Origin: a virus
Length of the DNA: 37,004 bases
Direction: 5' to 3' (one strand)
IMG/VR virus record: IMGVR_UViG_3300037502_002054
Location: 1 to 37,004 of that record
In this document: one piece after another, positions 5,605-13,293 of the stretch
How positions within the stretch are numbered: position 1 is the stretch's first letter
How the letters are laid out: every line of letters starts with the position of its first letter
Notes under the pieces: generated by a model
The model's database searches: none
What the model was told of the DNA's origin: nothing
What the model saw: only the letters and a program-made list of their open reading frames with translations
Translations under genes and position numbers: made by a program

Positions 5605-6414
5605 TTAGATTTTGATACCTTGGGCACGTGCCTTCGCCAGCCATGCCTCCTTGGCTGCGGCAACTGCCGGATTCATTTCTTTGCCGTTCACCGTTGTAGT
5701 GGTATTCGGTTTTCCGTTTGCACCTTGGCCGCCGTTGTTCAGCTTGTAACGCTTGGTTTCTTTCAAGGTCTTTTCAAACAACTGTTCAGCTGTTAATTGC
5801 GAAGTCGTGCCGCCTGTAACGATGTTGCCCTCCATATCATAAACAAGCAACTTGCCATTCTCCTTGCGAAAATCGTACTTGCCTTGAATTTGCGTCAGCC
5901 AAACACCTTGTTTAACAATGGCATCAGCGTCATCAACCCAGTTGCTCGCATCAAATAAGCGTGTAACCTCGGCCTCGGTTTGGGCCTTTTCAAGTTGCTT
6001 AACCGCATCGGACTTGGCATTTTCAACAGCGGCCAGTAGTTCAGCTTCTTTGGCCTTTGCGGCCTCGGTCATTTCACGAAGTTGGTCACGTTCTTTTTTG
6101 ATTTGCTCAATATCAGGCTGCGACTTGCCAGCTTCGATGGCTGCGGCCAACTGCTCGTTTAACGATTGCATCTTGGCTGGGACAAGTTCAACAAGTTCAT
6201 CGAATGACTTGCCTTTGCCCTCATCACCAATCAGGGCCTTTAGCTTGTTCTCAGCCGTGCCCCGTGCTTTGCCGAAAGTAGCATTGATTTCTTTCAGGTG
6301 GGTTTCACGGTCGATAAAGCGTTCGCCAAGGGCGGTGCGGATCGTGTCCTCATTCGCATCTTCGGGTACTTGGATGCCTGTTAGTTTTTCAAAGATTTCC
6401 TTATTGATTTCCAT
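5605..6414 (-). CDS. capsid scaffolding protein
   Basis: The 269-aa acidic protein is dominated by a coiled coil from about residue 75 to 150 (QLAAAIEAGKSQPDIEQIKK, then ERDQLREMTEAAKAKEAELL). A Gly/Asn/Thr-rich stretch (NNGGQGANGKPNTTTT) and a basic helical tail follow (VAAAKEAWLAKARAQGIKI). This layout matches phage GP20-type scaffolds, which guide capsid assembly and leave before DNA packaging. Its position between portal and capsid genes agrees. It overlaps the preceding gene 6401-6799 by 14 bases and is followed by a terminator about 125 bases downstream. Confidence 0.75.
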   Translation of the reverse strand: MEINKEIFEKLTGIQVPEDANEDTIRTALGERFIDRETHLKEINATFGKARGTAENKLKALIGDEGKGKSFDELVELVPAKMQSLNEQLAAAIEAGKSQPDIEQIKKERDQLREMTEAAKAKEAELLAAVENAKSDAVKQLEKAQTEAEVTRLFDASNWVDDADAIVKQGVWLTQIQGKYDFRKENGKLLVYDMEGNIVTGGTTSQLTAEQLFEKTLKETKRYKLNNGGQGANGKPNTTTTVNGKEMNPAVAAAKEAWLAKARAQGIKI

Positions 6415-6799
6415 CGGTTGTTGTTTTAGTGGTTCTTGTTTTTTTACTACCTTCTAACTGCGCTTGCAGTTCGGCAATTTTCGCCTGAAGTTCGGCCTCC
6501 TTGCGTTCGGCATCGGTTAAGCGGTTTTCAAGCGAAGTCATTAGCTGGCTTTGTTGCTCAACTTGGTCAATGAACTTGCGGTCAATGTTGTAGCCGTTGA
6601 AGTTTTTGGCCTCCCAATCTTCAACCAACATGTACCCCAATGCGCCGAACTTGGCTTTCATTTCGGCGATTTTCGGCCATGCCCTTTTTGGGACTTCAAG
6701 TTTTCTGCCGAAGTTGGCAGGTTTGCCGGGATTGTGCGTCCTTTCGGCTTGGTGTTTAGCTACCCTAATAAAGGTGTAGCTTTCTCGAATTTGCGTCAT
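6401..6799 (-). CDS. hypothetical protein with C-terminal coiled coil, 132 aa
   Basis: Residues 1-60 form a basic domain with motifs such as NPGKPANFGRKLEVPKRAWP. From about residue 78 a heptad-like helix runs to the end (SLENRLTDAERKEAELQAKI), finishing in a Lys/Thr-rich tail. It lies between portal and scaffold, 15 bases after the portal stop, and overlaps the scaffold start by 14 bases. A head-assembly accessory role is plausible from this context. I do not recognise the family. Confidence 0.65.
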   Translation of the reverse strand: MTQIRESYTFIRVAKHQAERTHNPGKPANFGRKLEVPKRAWPKIAEMKAKFGALGYMLVEDWEAKNFNGYNIDRKFIDQVEQQSQLMTSLENRLTDAERKEAELQAKIAELQAQLEGSKKTRTTKTTTDGNQ

Positions 6800-6814
6800 A
6801 TTTTAGCATTTTGT

Positions 6815-8806
6815 TTATGCTAAGGTAAGACCTTCCTGCGAATTGGGCAACTCAGGTGTGCCCAACTCTCTACGTGCTTGTTCTTCGCTTATGCCATACA
6901 TTCTTGTTACGAATGCAACAGCGGCATCTAAATCATAAACACCCGATGCAACTGCCTTGGCGATTTCGATAAAGCCAGTCAATCCACCTACGGTTTTGCT
7001 TAGTTCTGTGCCGCCAAGCATGGCCTGACCATCGATTTGTTTCGGCATAAACGGCTCGGCAATTGTGGTCGCAATCCCAAGAACGATTTCACGTTGCTGG
7101 GCTGTTTCAAGTTCATCAAAGTTTTCGTTCTCATCGTATGCCTGATTCAAGATAGTCACGAAACTATTGTGCAGAATAACCTCGGCCTCGGTTGCCGTGC
7201 TGCCAAGCATGCCCCTAACGGTCAGGTCATCTTTTGACCAAAGCCTGTCAAGTTTGATTTGCAACTTAATCATCTTCTCAACCTTCGGTGATGCGTTGAA
7301 TCTTGTGCCGACATATTGGTAAAGCAAAGATGCGACTGCGCTGTCCGGTAGTGATTGTTCTTTGGCCGTCCCGATTTCGCTGGTGATATCCTCGTAGCTT
7401 CTGAAGTTGAAAGAAGTAGGTACTTGAATGCTTGGCTTTTCAAAGGCAGCACCATAACGCATCCAGCCAATGGCCTCGATTGCCATATCCATCAACGCAA
7501 ATAATTCACGTGCAAACTGCACCATAAACGTCTGCCATTCTTCTTTCTCAATTTGCTTGCCTGTTGCCGTTGCTGAATTGGCTTGCTCAGGCTCGAAGAA
7601 CATACCAAACGCTGACCGCCGCCTTGCTTCAATTTGGTCGCTGGTGTACTTTAGAATTTCGCTTGGCGGCGCAGCAAACTGAACCGGCGGTGACATAGCC
7701 AACTGGTTTGTTTCGCCCATTCGGGTTGTGGCCGCTACCTCGTATATCCCCGTTGGGCTGTGGTTTAAGTTTTTGCCTGTGCCATTACATTTGCCGCAAG
7801 TAGAATAGCCATTGGATTCGTTGTTCCAAACCTGACCGCCATCGCAGCCAGCGGCATCGCACCTATCAACAACGGCAATGATAATCGGGAAAGCCAGCCG
7901 ATAGGTTGACATCATTAGGTTGCTTTCCAACCGAATGACCGTGTTCAGGTGCGGGATTGCATCGGCAAAGGCTGACCGATACAAAACCTCACCATCCTTC
8001 ATCTCAGGCTTGCCGCCAAGTTTCCATGCTGGCAAATAGCCCCAGCCGTGCCGAAATACTTCAACCACTTCAAAGGTCAGGTTGCCTTTGGCATCTTTGC
8101 CGTTTACATAGCCTTCGTAAATAGATAGCTTATCCACATATTTAAAGCCCATTTTATCACCATCCTTGCCGTTCCAAAGTAGCGCATATTCCCCAGCCTT
8201 GTACCCAGCAATGTACTTTTCTTCGTAAATTTTAGCTACTGGCGAAACCAACTCCGACTGGTCAACCACTTCGTATTCATTGCCTTCTTCATCAATAGCC
8301 GTTTTCATCGGCAAATACTCAGGGCAAACCAACAGCAATTGGTTAGGGTAGTTTATCTTTCGTTCACGTACAATGTCAAAAAAGTAGGCTTCGATTGAAT
8401 AGTATTCAGGGTAAAGGCCGTAAAAATACTCCTTCTGCTCATCATTGGCCCACTCAATAGAATAGTTTTGGCTGTTTGCAACGGCCTTGGTTCGGTTCAA
8501 TGCCCGATTCCATTCGGTGTTCGTAGTAGGTTCGTACAGCCCCTTTTGATATTCCCATTCTTCGGGCTGCTGGTTAGGTGCTTTTGACCGCAGGATTTCG
8601 TATGGGAACTGGTTTGCTTCAGCGTGTACACAAACTGCATTGTGTTCACGAATCGTGAACGGGTATATTTCTGTGAACTCAGGTAGGCTTTCGTAGTATG
8701 CCTCGGTTTGAAAGGTCTTGTCGTACTTAGACGGCATCCCAACGATGTTTCGCTTTTTACGAATTTGCTTGGCTGCGTGGTCAATTAGGGCGAAGATGTC
8801 TGCCAT
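6815..8806 (-). CDS. portal protein with zinc-ribbon-like insert
   Basis: At 663 aa this has portal-type organisation: a long alpha/beta body, a TYRLAFPIIIAV stretch, then a helical stem and clip region (EEWQTFMVQFARELFALMDM) and a helical C-terminus. The portal is the dodecameric channel at the capsid vertex used for packaging and tail joining. A CX4C-X15-CX2C pattern near residues 316-340 (CDAAGC ... CGKC, followed by NGTG) resembles one DnaJ-type zinc-binding repeat. It lies upstream of scaffold and capsid, as usual. The portal call rests on length, region and body plan rather than a decisive motif. Confidence 0.75.
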   Translation of the reverse strand: MADIFALIDHAAKQIRKKRNIVGMPSKYDKTFQTEAYYESLPEFTEIYPFTIREHNAVCVHAEANQFPYEILRSKAPNQQPEEWEYQKGLYEPTTNTEWNRALNRTKAVANSQNYSIEWANDEQKEYFYGLYPEYYSIEAYFFDIVRERKINYPNQLLLVCPEYLPMKTAIDEEGNEYEVVDQSELVSPVAKIYEEKYIAGYKAGEYALLWNGKDGDKMGFKYVDKLSIYEGYVNGKDAKGNLTFEVVEVFRHGWGYLPAWKLGGKPEMKDGEVLYRSAFADAIPHLNTVIRLESNLMMSTYRLAFPIIIAVVDRCDAAGCDGGQVWNNESNGYSTCGKCNGTGKNLNHSPTGIYEVAATTRMGETNQLAMSPPVQFAAPPSEILKYTSDQIEARRRSAFGMFFEPEQANSATATGKQIEKEEWQTFMVQFARELFALMDMAIEAIGWMRYGAAFEKPSIQVPTSFNFRSYEDITSEIGTAKEQSLPDSAVASLLYQYVGTRFNASPKVEKMIKLQIKLDRLWSKDDLTVRGMLGSTATEAEVILHNSFVTILNQAYDENENFDELETAQQREIVLGIATTIAEPFMPKQIDGQAMLGGTELSKTVGGLTGFIEIAKAVASGVYDLDAAVAFVTRMYGISEEQARRELGTPELPNSQEGLTLA

Positions 8807-8836
8807 GTGGCTTGTTTTTTGATAAAAATACGCAAT

Positions 8837-10594
8837 CTAAACTATATGCTTCAAAAGTTCTTTTAATGGTAGCTGAATGACCGCATCGGTGTAGTCGTGA
8901 TGGCCAGCCAAAATCAGGCAATTGCCATCGGCATCAATCTCCAAATGGCTTGGGAATGTCACGAAATCCAGCATCGGCTTGCGCCAAGTGTGGGGTGCTG
9001 GGGGTATGTCCTTGCCGTTCACAAAGGTAGCTTTCCAAAGCGGTGTTCTGCTCCATCGCAAAGCCTTAAATGGCGGCTTGGCCTCCAACTCCATAAGCCC
9101 AGCCCAGTATAAATTGATAGCGTTCACCCTTTGCCGCACGTGAAAGATGGTGTAAAGTTTGCCGCCATGCTCAACCAATTGCGTGCCGCCTCTAATATGC
9201 CCCCGTGTCAAGGTCGGTATTTCGGTTTGGTATTCAGCAACAGGCTGGCCAAGGTCATACTCAACAACGTGGCCAGGCCCGTACAAAACGTGCAACCGCC
9301 CATCGTAAACAAACGGTGACCAGTTCTTTTCTCGGCCATCATGGTCTTTCGGCCTGCTTGCTGGCGGTTTCATCTGCCAACATTCGGCAGTATCGATATA
9401 CCCAAAGTACATCTTGCCGCCATCGGTGAAAACTAAGGCTGGCCGCCCGTTAAATTCAAAGCATCGGGGATCTTCGGCATGCCCGTTTTCGGTCTTGAAC
9501 TTCAGCAGCTGCGGTGTTGAAAGGTTGCCGTCTGCCCAATCCATTACTGCCAATTTTCGGTCTTGAAAAAACCTTGGTTTGTCAAGCCGAACAACATACT
9601 TGCCCTGAACAATTGACCCGTTGAAAGCGTTAGTGAATGGCTTTGGTGCAGCCTTGCCGTAGGGTAACAACTGCATCTCAGGTGTCAATGCTGGCACAAT
9701 AGCATCGTAATGAATTTTACGCACATCAGCCGCTGGCTTTTTGGTCGGCTTGCTTACCGCAAACTTGGCCTTCATCAGGTGATGCGATTTGCTGGCATTT
9801 GAACTGCCGTAAAGTTGTTTCTCAACATAGGCTACAATCCTATCGTACATATCATAAGTGTATCGGGCTTCGGTGCTATACTGCCCATAGCACCCAACGA
9901 AGTAATGGCTTTTACGCAATTCGCCAATATCGGGCCGCTTGGCCTTGAATTGAACTGGCAGCATCCCAAGGTCAGCGTTTATTTGCGTTTGCGCCAATGC
10001 CACATTGAAAGCCAATTCATCGGGGAAACTATGCCCCCAATGTTTGGTTGCCAAATGTTCACGGTAATTATCCTTTGCATGCGCCCAAAACTGCGCCGCC
10101 TTTTCGGTCTTGCGCCAGTAGATGAACGAAGAATTTATCTCAGGTATTTCGCCTTCGCTTGGCAGATTGTATTCGGCCTTCACATCGGGCAACGGCAACC
10201 AAAGGCACGGCCACTTGTCGGCAGTTAGCGGTGACTTTGAAACCACTTGCGTAGCAATATCGAAGCCAGCGCAAGCCTGCCATAGGGTCTGCAGTTCTTG
10301 TACAGCCACGCCATCAATATCAATGTACATCGTTTCATCGTATGGCGAATAAAGGTCTAAATGAAGTTTAAATTTGCCGGGCGCAATTCGGCCAGTCGCA
10401 TCGTTCAAGTGTTCATTGTTAATCGAAACAACCTTGTCGATATACTTGCGTTCACGTTCAGGCAGAAGGTTAATATCGCCAACAATTGAAATGGGCATAT
10501 CAGGTGAAAAATGCGCCAGCGAATTCACCATGTTTTTCGCCCATTGGCCGTAGCTTGAATTGCCTGATAAGAATATAAGGTAGCCTTTTTTCAT
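8837..10594 (-). CDS. glycosyltransferase fused to GH130-like beta-propeller
   Basis: The 585-aa protein has two parts. Residues 1-260 look like a GT8-type glycosyltransferase: KGYLIFLSGNSSYGQWAKNM start, a DxD metal-binding motif in MYIDIDGVAV (D92, D94), then INSSFIYWR and FPDELAFNVAL. Residues 290-585 look like the five-bladed propeller of GH130/GH43-like enzymes, with EDPRCFEFNGRPALVF (from 374), EKNWSPFVYDGRLHVLYGPG (from 422) and RGGTQLVEHGGKLYTIFHV. The product may add and trim or bind sugars on the virion or host surface; the substrate is unknown. It stands between a terminator and the portal gene, with a weak TACCTTTA box just before its ATG. Confidence 0.75.
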   Translation of the reverse strand: MKKGYLIFLSGNSSYGQWAKNMVNSLAHFSPDMPISIVGDINLLPERERKYIDKVVSINNEHLNDATGRIAPGKFKLHLDLYSPYDETMYIDIDGVAVQELQTLWQACAGFDIATQVVSKSPLTADKWPCLWLPLPDVKAEYNLPSEGEIPEINSSFIYWRKTEKAAQFWAHAKDNYREHLATKHWGHSFPDELAFNVALAQTQINADLGMLPVQFKAKRPDIGELRKSHYFVGCYGQYSTEARYTYDMYDRIVAYVEKQLYGSSNASKSHHLMKAKFAVSKPTKKPAADVRKIHYDAIVPALTPEMQLLPYGKAAPKPFTNAFNGSIVQGKYVVRLDKPRFFQDRKLAVMDWADGNLSTPQLLKFKTENGHAEDPRCFEFNGRPALVFTDGGKMYFGYIDTAECWQMKPPASRPKDHDGREKNWSPFVYDGRLHVLYGPGHVVEYDLGQPVAEYQTEIPTLTRGHIRGGTQLVEHGGKLYTIFHVRQRVNAINLYWAGLMELEAKPPFKALRWSRTPLWKATFVNGKDIPPAPHTWRKPMLDFVTFPSHLEIDADGNCLILAGHHDYTDAVIQLPLKELLKHIV

Positions 10595-10613
10595 GGCTTA
10601 AAGGTAAAGAAAA

Positions 10614-10631
10614 AGCCCCATCGCTGGGGCT
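10614..10631 (-). terminator. intrinsic terminator
   Basis: The minus strand reads AGCCCCA, loop GCGA, TGGGGCT, then TTTTTC. The 7-bp stem is perfect with a GNRA-type loop. It ends the cassette 11166 to 10704. Confidence 0.85.
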
Positions 10632-10703
10632 GATTCGGGTTCTAAAAAAGGTAAAGTTGTTGGTTTACTTTTCATCCTTTTTGTAAAGGTGTGGGTTGAC
10701 TCC

Positions 10704-10886
10704 CTAAAGCCCGCCATTATCCAAAATCCATGTTAATTTATCGACCATAAATTGCGCTTCTGAACGCTTGCCGTCCCAATAAGCGTGCTGTGCATCAACT
10801 TCTTTATTTAAGTCACGGTTGTACTCAAATGATGCTGCCCTAAGCTCCATTTCTTTGATTAACTCTTTCAGTACTTCTTCTTCCAT
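10704..10886 (-). CDS. small helical hypothetical protein, 60 aa
   Basis: I chose ATG 10886 (MEEEVLKELIKEMELRAASF), four bases after the stop of the preceding gene. The earlier in-frame ATG at 10922 would overlap that gene. The protein is almost wholly helical and strongly charged, with a central DAQHAYWDGKRSEAQFMVDK segment. No family is recognised. It is the second gene of the cassette driven by module promoter C, closed by a strong terminator. Confidence 0.6.
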   Translation of the reverse strand: MEEEVLKELIKEMELRAASFEYNRDLNKEVDAQHAYWDGKRSEAQFMVDKLTWILDNGGL

Positions 10887-10890
10887 TTTA

Positions 10891-11166
10891 TTAAGCGTTT
10901 TGTTGGTTAAAAGCATCAACATAGTCCTTCAAATGCACCAAGTCCACAATCGGGATTCGGTCAAAAATATGCCCGCTTTCGGGTTCAATCACCAGCAATT
11001 CACAAAGCCGTGTAGTTTGCTGCCAGTCAAGCATCAGCGTTGGCGTAAGCATCTTTGTGAAGATTGTGTACGGGTAGCCGTGCATTTTTTCAAACACTTC
11101 ATCGTGCCCGTCTTCGGCGGTAAAGCCAAGGGCCATGATGTCGCAGTAGTTAATTTGTTGTTGCAT
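10891..11166 (-). CDS. conserved Bacteroidota-phage small protein, 91 aa
   Basis: The protein begins MQQQINYCDIMALGFTAEDG and contains YPYTIFTKMLTPTLMLDWQQ and TTRLCELLVI, ending with LVHLKDYVDAF. This NYCDIM...GF...LDWxxTTRLCEL pattern is familiar from small uncharacterised proteins of Bacteroidota phages and prophages. The role is unknown. It is the first gene after module promoter C, with a predicted leader of about 12 bases, and precedes the 60-aa gene by four bases. Confidence 0.7.
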   Translation of the reverse strand: MQQQINYCDIMALGFTAEDGHDEVFEKMHGYPYTIFTKMLTPTLMLDWQQTTRLCELLVIEPESGHIFDRIPIVDLVHLKDYVDAFNQQNA

Positions 11167-11182
11167 AGGTTATTTGTTTTGG

Positions 11183-11229
11183 CAAACCTACAAAGAATAT
11201 CAATGCGAAAATCTTAATAAGTGTTAAAA
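11183..11229 (-). promoter_or_regulatory. module promoter C
   Basis: On the minus strand the -7 box TAGGTTTG is at 11183-11190 and the upstream box ATTTTCGCATTGA at 11200-11212. One AAGTGTTAAA and a decayed partner are at 11214-11229. Its sequence is nearly identical to module B upstream of the spacer. Confidence 0.8.
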
Positions 11230-11235
11230 CAAAAA

Positions 11236-11253
11236 AGCCCCACCGAAGGGGCT
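11236..11253 (-). terminator. intrinsic terminator
   Basis: The minus strand reads AGCCCC, loop TTCGGT, GGGGCT, then TTTTTTG. It ends the 11275-11481 transcript directly upstream of module promoter C. Confidence 0.85.
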
Positions 11254-11274
11254 GTTTAACTTTGATTTGTTTTA

Positions 11275-11481
11275 TTAAATTGATACTATTCTGTACCCAA
11301 AGTGCTGTACAAAAGTATCGAATGTGTTTCTACCCATTCTTTGTAAAATATTGTTTTTAAACCAAAGATACTTTTCTGTGCATCTTTCTATTTCAACTTG
11401 AACGGGCTGATTCATTTTTTCTGGGGACAAATTTACCCTTATTTCTACTATTGAACCCTTTTTTAAATCTGAAGCTTTCAT
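11275..11481 (-). CDS. small hypothetical protein, 68 aa
   Basis: The protein reads MKASDLKKGSIVEIRVNLSP and ends with FDTFVQHFGYRIVSI. The beta-rich pattern with GSIVEIRV suggests a small barrel, but no family can be named. It forms a single-gene unit: module promoter D upstream (11513-11588) and the terminator at 11236-11253 downstream. This unit follows the probable tail-tube gene and is unrelated to it in character. Confidence 0.6.
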   Translation of the reverse strand: MKASDLKKGSIVEIRVNLSPEKMNQPVQVEIERCTEKYLWFKNNILQRMGRNTFDTFVQHFGYRIVSI

Positions 11482-11512
11482 AATTGTGTGTGTTTGTGTT
11501 TGTTTCTTGATA

Positions 11513-11588
11513 CAATATTAATCCTTTTTTCAATACGAAAATCAGGCACACAAAATTACCCCCACTATTTTAACACTTTTTAACACTT
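11513..11588 (-). promoter_or_regulatory. module promoter D, operator inverted
   Basis: On the minus strand the -7 box is TAATATTG (11513-11520) and the upstream box ATTTTCGTATTGA (11530-11542). Two head-to-tail 10-mers TTTAACACTT (plus-strand sense) lie at 11569-11578 and 11579-11588. They have the opposite orientation to those in modules A-C and sit about 20 bp farther upstream. It drives gene 11275-11481. Confidence 0.75.
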
Positions 11589-11600
11589 GGCAACAAAAAA

Positions 11601-11618
11601 GCCCCACCGAAGCAGGGC
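11601..11618 (-). terminator. UUCG-capped terminator
   Basis: The minus-strand RNA GCCCUGC-UUCG-GUGGGGC pairs through two wobble positions and is followed by UUUUUUG. It lies 26 bases after the stop of gene 11645-12175. Confidence 0.8.
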
Positions 11619-11644
11619 CCTTTTGATAACCATGAAAACAACGC

Positions 11645-12175
11645 TTATTCAAAGATGCCTACAGGGGCATTGTAAAGAACTGGGAATTCATTGGGGGCAG
11701 ATTGCCAACCGAAGGTAACAATGTACTGTTGAACATCGTTCTCATCAGCCTTGGCTGGTTTTGCGATGCAACGAACTGGCTGCTCAACTACACGAATTTC
11801 GTCCTCTTCGTAGTAAAACCAAGCCAATTTGTATTTGCCGATCGTGTTCAAAGTTTCGTAGAAAGAATCGTTGCTGCTATCTACGTTCGCATCCATCACC
11901 GACAAAGTGTGGTTGAACTTGGTCAAGATGTCGGGCGTACCTCTCCGTGGGTTGCTGATAGTAACCTCCTCAGCTTCGGGGTAATTGGCCTTAATCTCTT
12001 TGATAATGGCAACATCACCAGCGGCGATTGCGGCAGTCCACTCGGCAGCATCGGTGTAGTCAAGAAAGGTGTAATCGTTGTCAATTACAGCAACGGCAGA
12101 TATGCCCGTTAGCCTGTTTACTTCGCATACGTTTTCGCTGTAAACTGGCAGGTTGTCAAAACAAGAATAACTCAT
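11645..12175 (-). CDS. putative virion protein, candidate tail tube
   Basis: The 176-aa acidic protein starts MSYSCFDNLPVYSENVCEVN and is mainly beta-structured (VAVIDNDYTFLDYTDAAEWT; YKLAWFYYEEDEIRVVEQPV). Its length, its single-gene transcription unit with its own TAACTTTG promoter and nearby terminator, and the lack of any other obvious tube gene make it a candidate major tail protein. That role is inference, since no diagnostic motif is visible. A scaffold-like or head decoration role is possible. Confidence 0.5.
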   Translation of the reverse strand: MSYSCFDNLPVYSENVCEVNRLTGISAVAVIDNDYTFLDYTDAAEWTAAIAAGDVAIIKEIKANYPEAEEVTISNPRRGTPDILTKFNHTLSVMDANVDSSNDSFYETLNTIGKYKLAWFYYEEDEIRVVEQPVRCIAKPAKADENDVQQYIVTFGWQSAPNEFPVLYNAPVGIFE

Positions 12176-12196
12176 AGTTTTTTATTTAAAGTTTAT

Positions 12197-12204
12197 CAAA
12201 GTTA
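12197..12204 (-). promoter_or_regulatory. promoter of gene 11645-12175
   Basis: TAACTTTG on the minus strand is a full match to the TAnnTTTG -7 consensus. The predicted start near 12192 leaves a leader of about 17 bases. No extended module box or AAGTGTTAAA element is present, so this promoter belongs to a different class. Confidence 0.6.
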
Positions 12205-12231
12205 AGAACGCATACCCATACTTTCGTGTAA

Positions 12232-12261
12232 TTGTCGTTATAATGCTAACTTTGTCGTTAT
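12232..12261 (+). promoter_or_regulatory. promoter and operator of plus-strand HTH gene
   Basis: The plus-strand -7 box TAACTTTG is at 12247-12254. Exact 10-bp repeats TTGTCGTTAT lie at 12232-12241 and 12252-12261, 20 bp or two helical turns apart, flanking and overlapping the box. The start codon at 12260 lies inside the second copy, so the message is nearly leaderless. This is a natural site for autorepression by the HTH product. Confidence 0.6.
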
Positions 12262-12619
12262 GGACATGAGCCATTTGTCGCTTGCTGAACTTTTTGACCT
12301 TAAATCTGCGGTGAATAAGGCTATAAATCACCGCATTTCATCCGCTGCCGATGACTTTATTTGGCAACTTTGCGCCCATTACGGTGTTGATTTGAGCCAA
12401 TTCAAGCAAGCAAGTAGGCGGCAGTATGCAGATATTAAGCGCATCGCATCGTATTACTTCGTGTCGATGAAAGGTTTAAGCCAATCCGAAGCGGCAGAAA
12501 TAATCGGCATCAGTAGGGTAACCGTTGCCCAGCACGTGGCGAAGGTGCAGCACTACAAACGTTCAATCCCCGGCAAATGGTTTGCCATCTTTAATACAAT
12601 TCAATCAGTAACAAAATGA
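12260..12619 (+). CDS. HTH DNA-binding protein, DnaA-domain-IV-like
   Basis: The 119-aa protein starts MDMSHLSLAELFDLKSAVNK; a second ATG at 12266 is possible. The C-terminal half has DIKRIASYYFVSMKGLSQSE followed by AAEIIGISRVTVAQHVAKVQ. That resembles the DnaA C-terminal HTH or a sigma-region-4-like HTH. It overlaps the next plus-strand gene by four bases (ATGA), so both are co-translated. The 10-bp direct repeats around its promoter make self-regulation likely, though this is inferred. It stands divergent from gene 11645-12175. Confidence 0.7.
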   Translation: MDMSHLSLAELFDLKSAVNKAINHRISSAADDFIWQLCAHYGVDLSQFKQASRRQYADIKRIASYYFVSMKGLSQSEAAEIIGISRVTVAQHVAKVQHYKRSIPGKWFAIFNTIQSVTK

Positions 12620-13293
12620 AACCCGTAGCAGTAACAATAGGTGTTGGCGATTACCTGAAATACGCTGAAAAATCGGCAGCGTTAGTCCGCAAACATATGG
12701 GCCTTGAAACCCGAATAATAACCGATGAACACCTTGGCCATGCCTTGCGTTTGAAAGAACATTCGCATAGCATATACACCTTGAAGTTTAGCATCTTTGA
12801 CATCTTTCCCGACCTTGATTTGGTCATGTACCACGACTGCGATTGGCGGCCTGTTCGCAACTTCAATTTGGCAGATTATTTGCCCGATTTCAAGGATATT
12901 TACTTTTGCCTTGATCGGGATAATGACCATACCAAGGGCCTTGAACAGCAATACAAACTAAAGCCATCAACCTATTTCAATGCTGGCTGGTTTGTGGCGA
13001 ATCGCAAGCATAAGGCAATATTTGACTATTGCAAAAAGAACTACCACCGCTATGAAAACAAATGGGGTGACCAATGTATTCTTAACCAAGTGTTGAAAAA
13101 TGTTGTAACGCTGGCCGATAAGCGGCTAAACGTAATGGATTTGAACACCGACATAAAGAATAAAGATGTGCTTGGCTTTCATTCATCAGGCAGTTTTTTC
13201 GTTCAAAATCCTGAACACAGCAATTATTCTTTTTACATGGGTGAATCGAAATGCCCAATAACTAAAAAGGCTATTTCAACCAATTTACTTTAA
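12616..13293 (+). CDS. GT8-like glycosyltransferase
   Basis: The 225-aa enzyme carries a DxD-type metal and nucleotide-sugar motif in LVMYHDCDWRPVRN, then STYFNAGWFVANRKHKAIFD and WGDQCILNQVL. These match the GT8 layout, in which retaining enzymes move a sugar from UDP- or other activated donors. The late FHSSGSFF element resembles the GT8 His-containing motif near the donor phosphate. It is the second gene of the plus-strand HTH operon and its last 23 bases overlap the convergent gene 13271-13816. The target may be the virion or the host surface; the substrate cannot be read. Confidence 0.75.
   Translation: MKPVAVTIGVGDYLKYAEKSAALVRKHMGLETRIITDEHLGHALRLKEHSHSIYTLKFSIFDIFPDLDLVMYHDCDWRPVRNFNLADYLPDFKDIYFCLDRDNDHTKGLEQQYKLKPSTYFNAGWFVANRKHKAIFDYCKKNYHRYENKWGDQCILNQVLKNVVTLADKRLNVMDLNTDIKNKDVLGFHSSGSFFVQNPEHSNYSFYMGESKCPITKKAISTNLL

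Noticed and set aside
5918-6457. 179-aa plus-strand ORF opposite the scaffold gene
   Set aside because: Low-complexity Ser/Ala sequence mirroring the coiled coil of the scaffold gene.
9815-10228. 137-aa plus-strand ORF opposite the glycosyltransferase fusion
   Set aside because: It lies wholly inside a minus-strand gene with clear domains and has no protein-like features of its own.
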